Assembly: GCF_030167915.1 (NCBI RefSeq)
Contig: NZ_JARGNB010000002.1
Coordinates: forward strand, 930,001 to 994,000
Direction of reading: 5' to 3'
Length of the DNA: 64,000 nt
From: Aquabacterium humicola
Lineage (GTDB): Bacteria; Pseudomonadota; Gammaproteobacteria; Burkholderiales; Burkholderiaceae_C
Shown: positions 62,618-64,000 of the stretch, piece after piece
Position numbering within the stretch: position 1 is the stretch's first letter
Layout of the letters: the number at the start of each line of letters is the position of its first letter
The notes under the pieces: model-generated
Database searches by the model: none
Told to the model about the DNA's origin: nothing
The model's input: only the letters and a program-made list of their open reading frames with translations
Program-made: the position numbers and the translations under genes

Positions 62618-63670
62618 TCAGGCGGCCAGCGCCGCTGCGTCGAGGCGCTTCAGCGCCTGGTCCAGCTCGATCTCGACGCCGGCGCGGGCGGTGAAGATGC
62701 GGTAGACCGACTCCAGCAGCACGTCGTCGCCGGCCAGCGGCCGGCCGTGCACGAACGCGAGGTGGCCGATGACGCGGCCCTCGCGGCCGACGATCGGCAG
62801 GCCGAGGTAACCCTCCTGGCCGGCTTCGCGCTCGAAGGCGCGGCCGAGGCCGCTGGGGTGGAAGCAGGTGCGGCCCTCGCGGATCACGCGCTCGCACGGC
62901 GTGCCGGCGAGCTCGTACTCGAAGTTGGCATCGAAGTCGCCGTCGCGCCAGTGGGCCAGCGTGCGCACGCGCGTCGGCGGCCGGTCGGCGCATTCGGTGA
63001 TGAAGGCCACGTCGACATGCAGCGCCCGCGCGAAGTGCATCACCAGCGCCTGGAAGAAGGGCGCGCCGGAGCGCGCGGCGGTGCCTTCGGCGATGGCCTC
63101 GATGATGGTCTCGGCGCGCTTGATGCGCGTGATGTCGGTGTCGATGCCGATCACCCGGTAGGGGCTGCCGGCGGCGCGGCGGATCGCGCTGGCCCGCGAC
63201 AGCACCCAGCGGTGGCGCCCGTCGGCATGCAGCACGCGGTGCGCGTGTTCGTAGCGTTCGCTGGCACCGGCCAGGTGCGCGCGCAGCGCCTGCAGCGCGC
63301 CATCGCGGTCGTCGGGGTGCAGGCGTTCGCTCCACTCGGCGACGCTCATCGTGTCCGGGTCCGGCCCGAGGCCGAACATGTGCTGCCAGCGCGGCGACAG
63401 GCTCACGCGCTCGCGCTCGAGGTCCCATTCCCACAGCCCGTCGGTCGAGCCGCGCAGCGCCAGCGCATAACGCTCCTCGCTCGCGCTCAAGGCGGCCTGG
63501 GCTGCGCGCGCTTGCTGCTCGGCGGCGGCCAACGCCTGGGCCTGCTGCGCGGCGCTCGACTGCAGCGCCTCGAGCTCGCGCTGCAACGCCTGCCGCGCCT
63601 CGGTGTCGCGGTGGCGGGCGGCCGCGGGCGAGCTCAGGCCGGGAAGGCGCAGCTTGAAGCGGATGGACAT
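62618..63670 (-). CDS. PAS-GAF sensor protein
   Basis: Soluble sensor of 350 residues without an output domain. N-terminal coiled coil (~25-85), PAS_3-type domain (~85-205; LRGSTDGLWEWDLERERVSL, RWQHMFGLG, HPDDRDGAL), then GAF (~210-345; HFARALHVDVAFITECADRP, EGYLGLPIVGREGRVIGHLA). It overlaps the upstream histidine kinase gene by 37 bp and probably works with it as a signal-input subunit. The start at 63670 gives MSIRFKLRLP. Confidence 0.85.
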   Translation of the reverse strand: MSIRFKLRLPGLSSPAAARHRDTEARQALQRELEALQSSAAQQAQALAAAEQQARAAQAALSASEERYALALRGSTDGLWEWDLERERVSLSPRWQHMFGLGPDPDTMSVAEWSERLHPDDRDGALQALRAHLAGASERYEHAHRVLHADGRHRWVLSRASAIRRAAGSPYRVIGIDTDITRIKRAETIIEAIAEGTAARSGAPFFQALVMHFARALHVDVAFITECADRPPTRVRTLAHWRDGDFDANFEYELAGTPCERVIREGRTCFHPSGLGRAFEREAGQEGYLGLPIVGREGRVIGHLAFVHGRPLAGDDVLLESVYRIFTARAGVEIELDQALKRLDAAALAA

Positions 63671-64000
63671 GGAGGACGCTCCTCGGGGTGTTCGGCCGGC
63701 GGTGGGGCGCACAGCGGCAGCTCGAGGCTGAACACCGTGCCGACGCCGAGCGCGCTGGCGACGCGGATCTCGCCGCCGTGCAGCGCGACGATGCGCTTGG
63801 TGATCGCCAGGCCGAGGCCCGCGTTGGTGCGGCCGGGCCGCTCGTCGACGCGCGGCGCCTGGAAATAACGCTCGAAGACGTGCGGCAGGTGTTCGCTGGG
63901 AATGCCGCTGCCGGAGTCGCGCACGTTGACCCGTGCGCGTCCGGCGTCGCTGGCCACCTCGATGCAGACCTCGCCGCCGCCCGGCGTGTGGCGCAGCGCG
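63634..64000 (-). CDS. Histidine kinase C terminus, partial
   Basis: The last ~120 residues of a sensor kinase whose 5' part lies beyond the window. HATPase segments visible: ALRHTPGGGEV (N box), VRDSGSGIPSEHLPHVFERY (G1 and F box) and AGLGLAITKRIVALHGGEI (G2). The stop is at 63634, inside the PAS-GAF gene. Confidence 0.9.
   Translation of the reverse strand, partial: ALRHTPGGGEVCIEVASDAGRARVNVRDSGSGIPSEHLPHVFERYFQAPRVDERPGRTNAGLGLAITKRIVALHGGEIRVASALGVGTVFSLELPLCAPPPAEHPEERPPCPSASSCAFPA

Overview
The window is about 70% G+C and reads as chromosome of a betaproteobacterium of the order Burkholderiales, probably near Rubrivivax, Methylibium or Piscinibacter. The grounds are family content (Bug-type solute-binding proteins, many LysR/MarR/TetR/PadR regulators, c-type cytochromes, dense c-di-GMP and histidine-kinase genes) and codon use; no rRNA or tRNA gene is present to confirm it. 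I see no phage, insertion sequence or CRISPR array. Coding density is high, and most long open frames opposite the real genes are G+C shadows. Family names rest on motifs read by eye, not on database searches.

Layout. 0-7.2 kb: a partial TPR/PAS histidine kinase, two overlapping c-type cytochrome genes, and a MocR-type regulator coupled to an EamA exporter. 7.2-11.3 kb: a nuclease-helicase (DinG/XPD type) whose upstream region carries a LexA-like box, with two very small genes running the other way; then a HEAT-like protein, an overlapping 49-residue frame and a two-helix K+ channel. 11.3-16.9 kb: D-amino-acid dehydrogenase, LysR, amidase, Bug protein and TetR, with a perfect palindrome between lysR and the amidase. 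17.0-23.0 kb: diguanylate cyclase, chemoreceptor and GGDEF-EAL protein in one direction. 22.9-30 kb: a LysR-controlled acyl-CoA locus (MaoC-type hydratase, acyl-CoA dehydrogenase, class III CoA transferase, Bug protein, CitE-like lyase, VOC protein). Its enzyme set fits breakdown of a branched C5 dicarboxylate (mesaconate, citramalate, itaconate or methylsuccinate) to pyruvate and acetyl-CoA. Two copies of a roughly 345-bp non-coding double-hairpin element lie in it in opposite orientation.

30.4-37.8 kb: a TetR gene and a complete RND efflux operon carry the same 18-bp operator inside their promoters, with a SYLF lipoprotein gene and a strong terminator between them. 37.8-46.4 kb: small metabolic and regulatory genes, including a PadR/dienoyl-CoA-reductase-like pair with two identical palindromes in the divergent promoter. 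46.4-55.7 kb: an envelope and stress block (yqjDEK-like operon, MgtC/DUF4010 and short MgtE-like membrane proteins, two universal stress proteins, an Rnk-like protein, MarR/MFS, and a hybrid kinase). 55.7-64 kb: thiolase, GATase-AraC regulator, a single-chain aconitase-family enzyme with its swivel domain first, a beta-propeller lipoprotein, a methyltransferase, a PAS-GAF protein and the end of a histidine kinase that leaves the window.

The observations most worth following up are the inverted pair of double-hairpin elements, the bidirectional LexA-type control region with its two tiny genes, and the putative C5-dicarboxylate locus.
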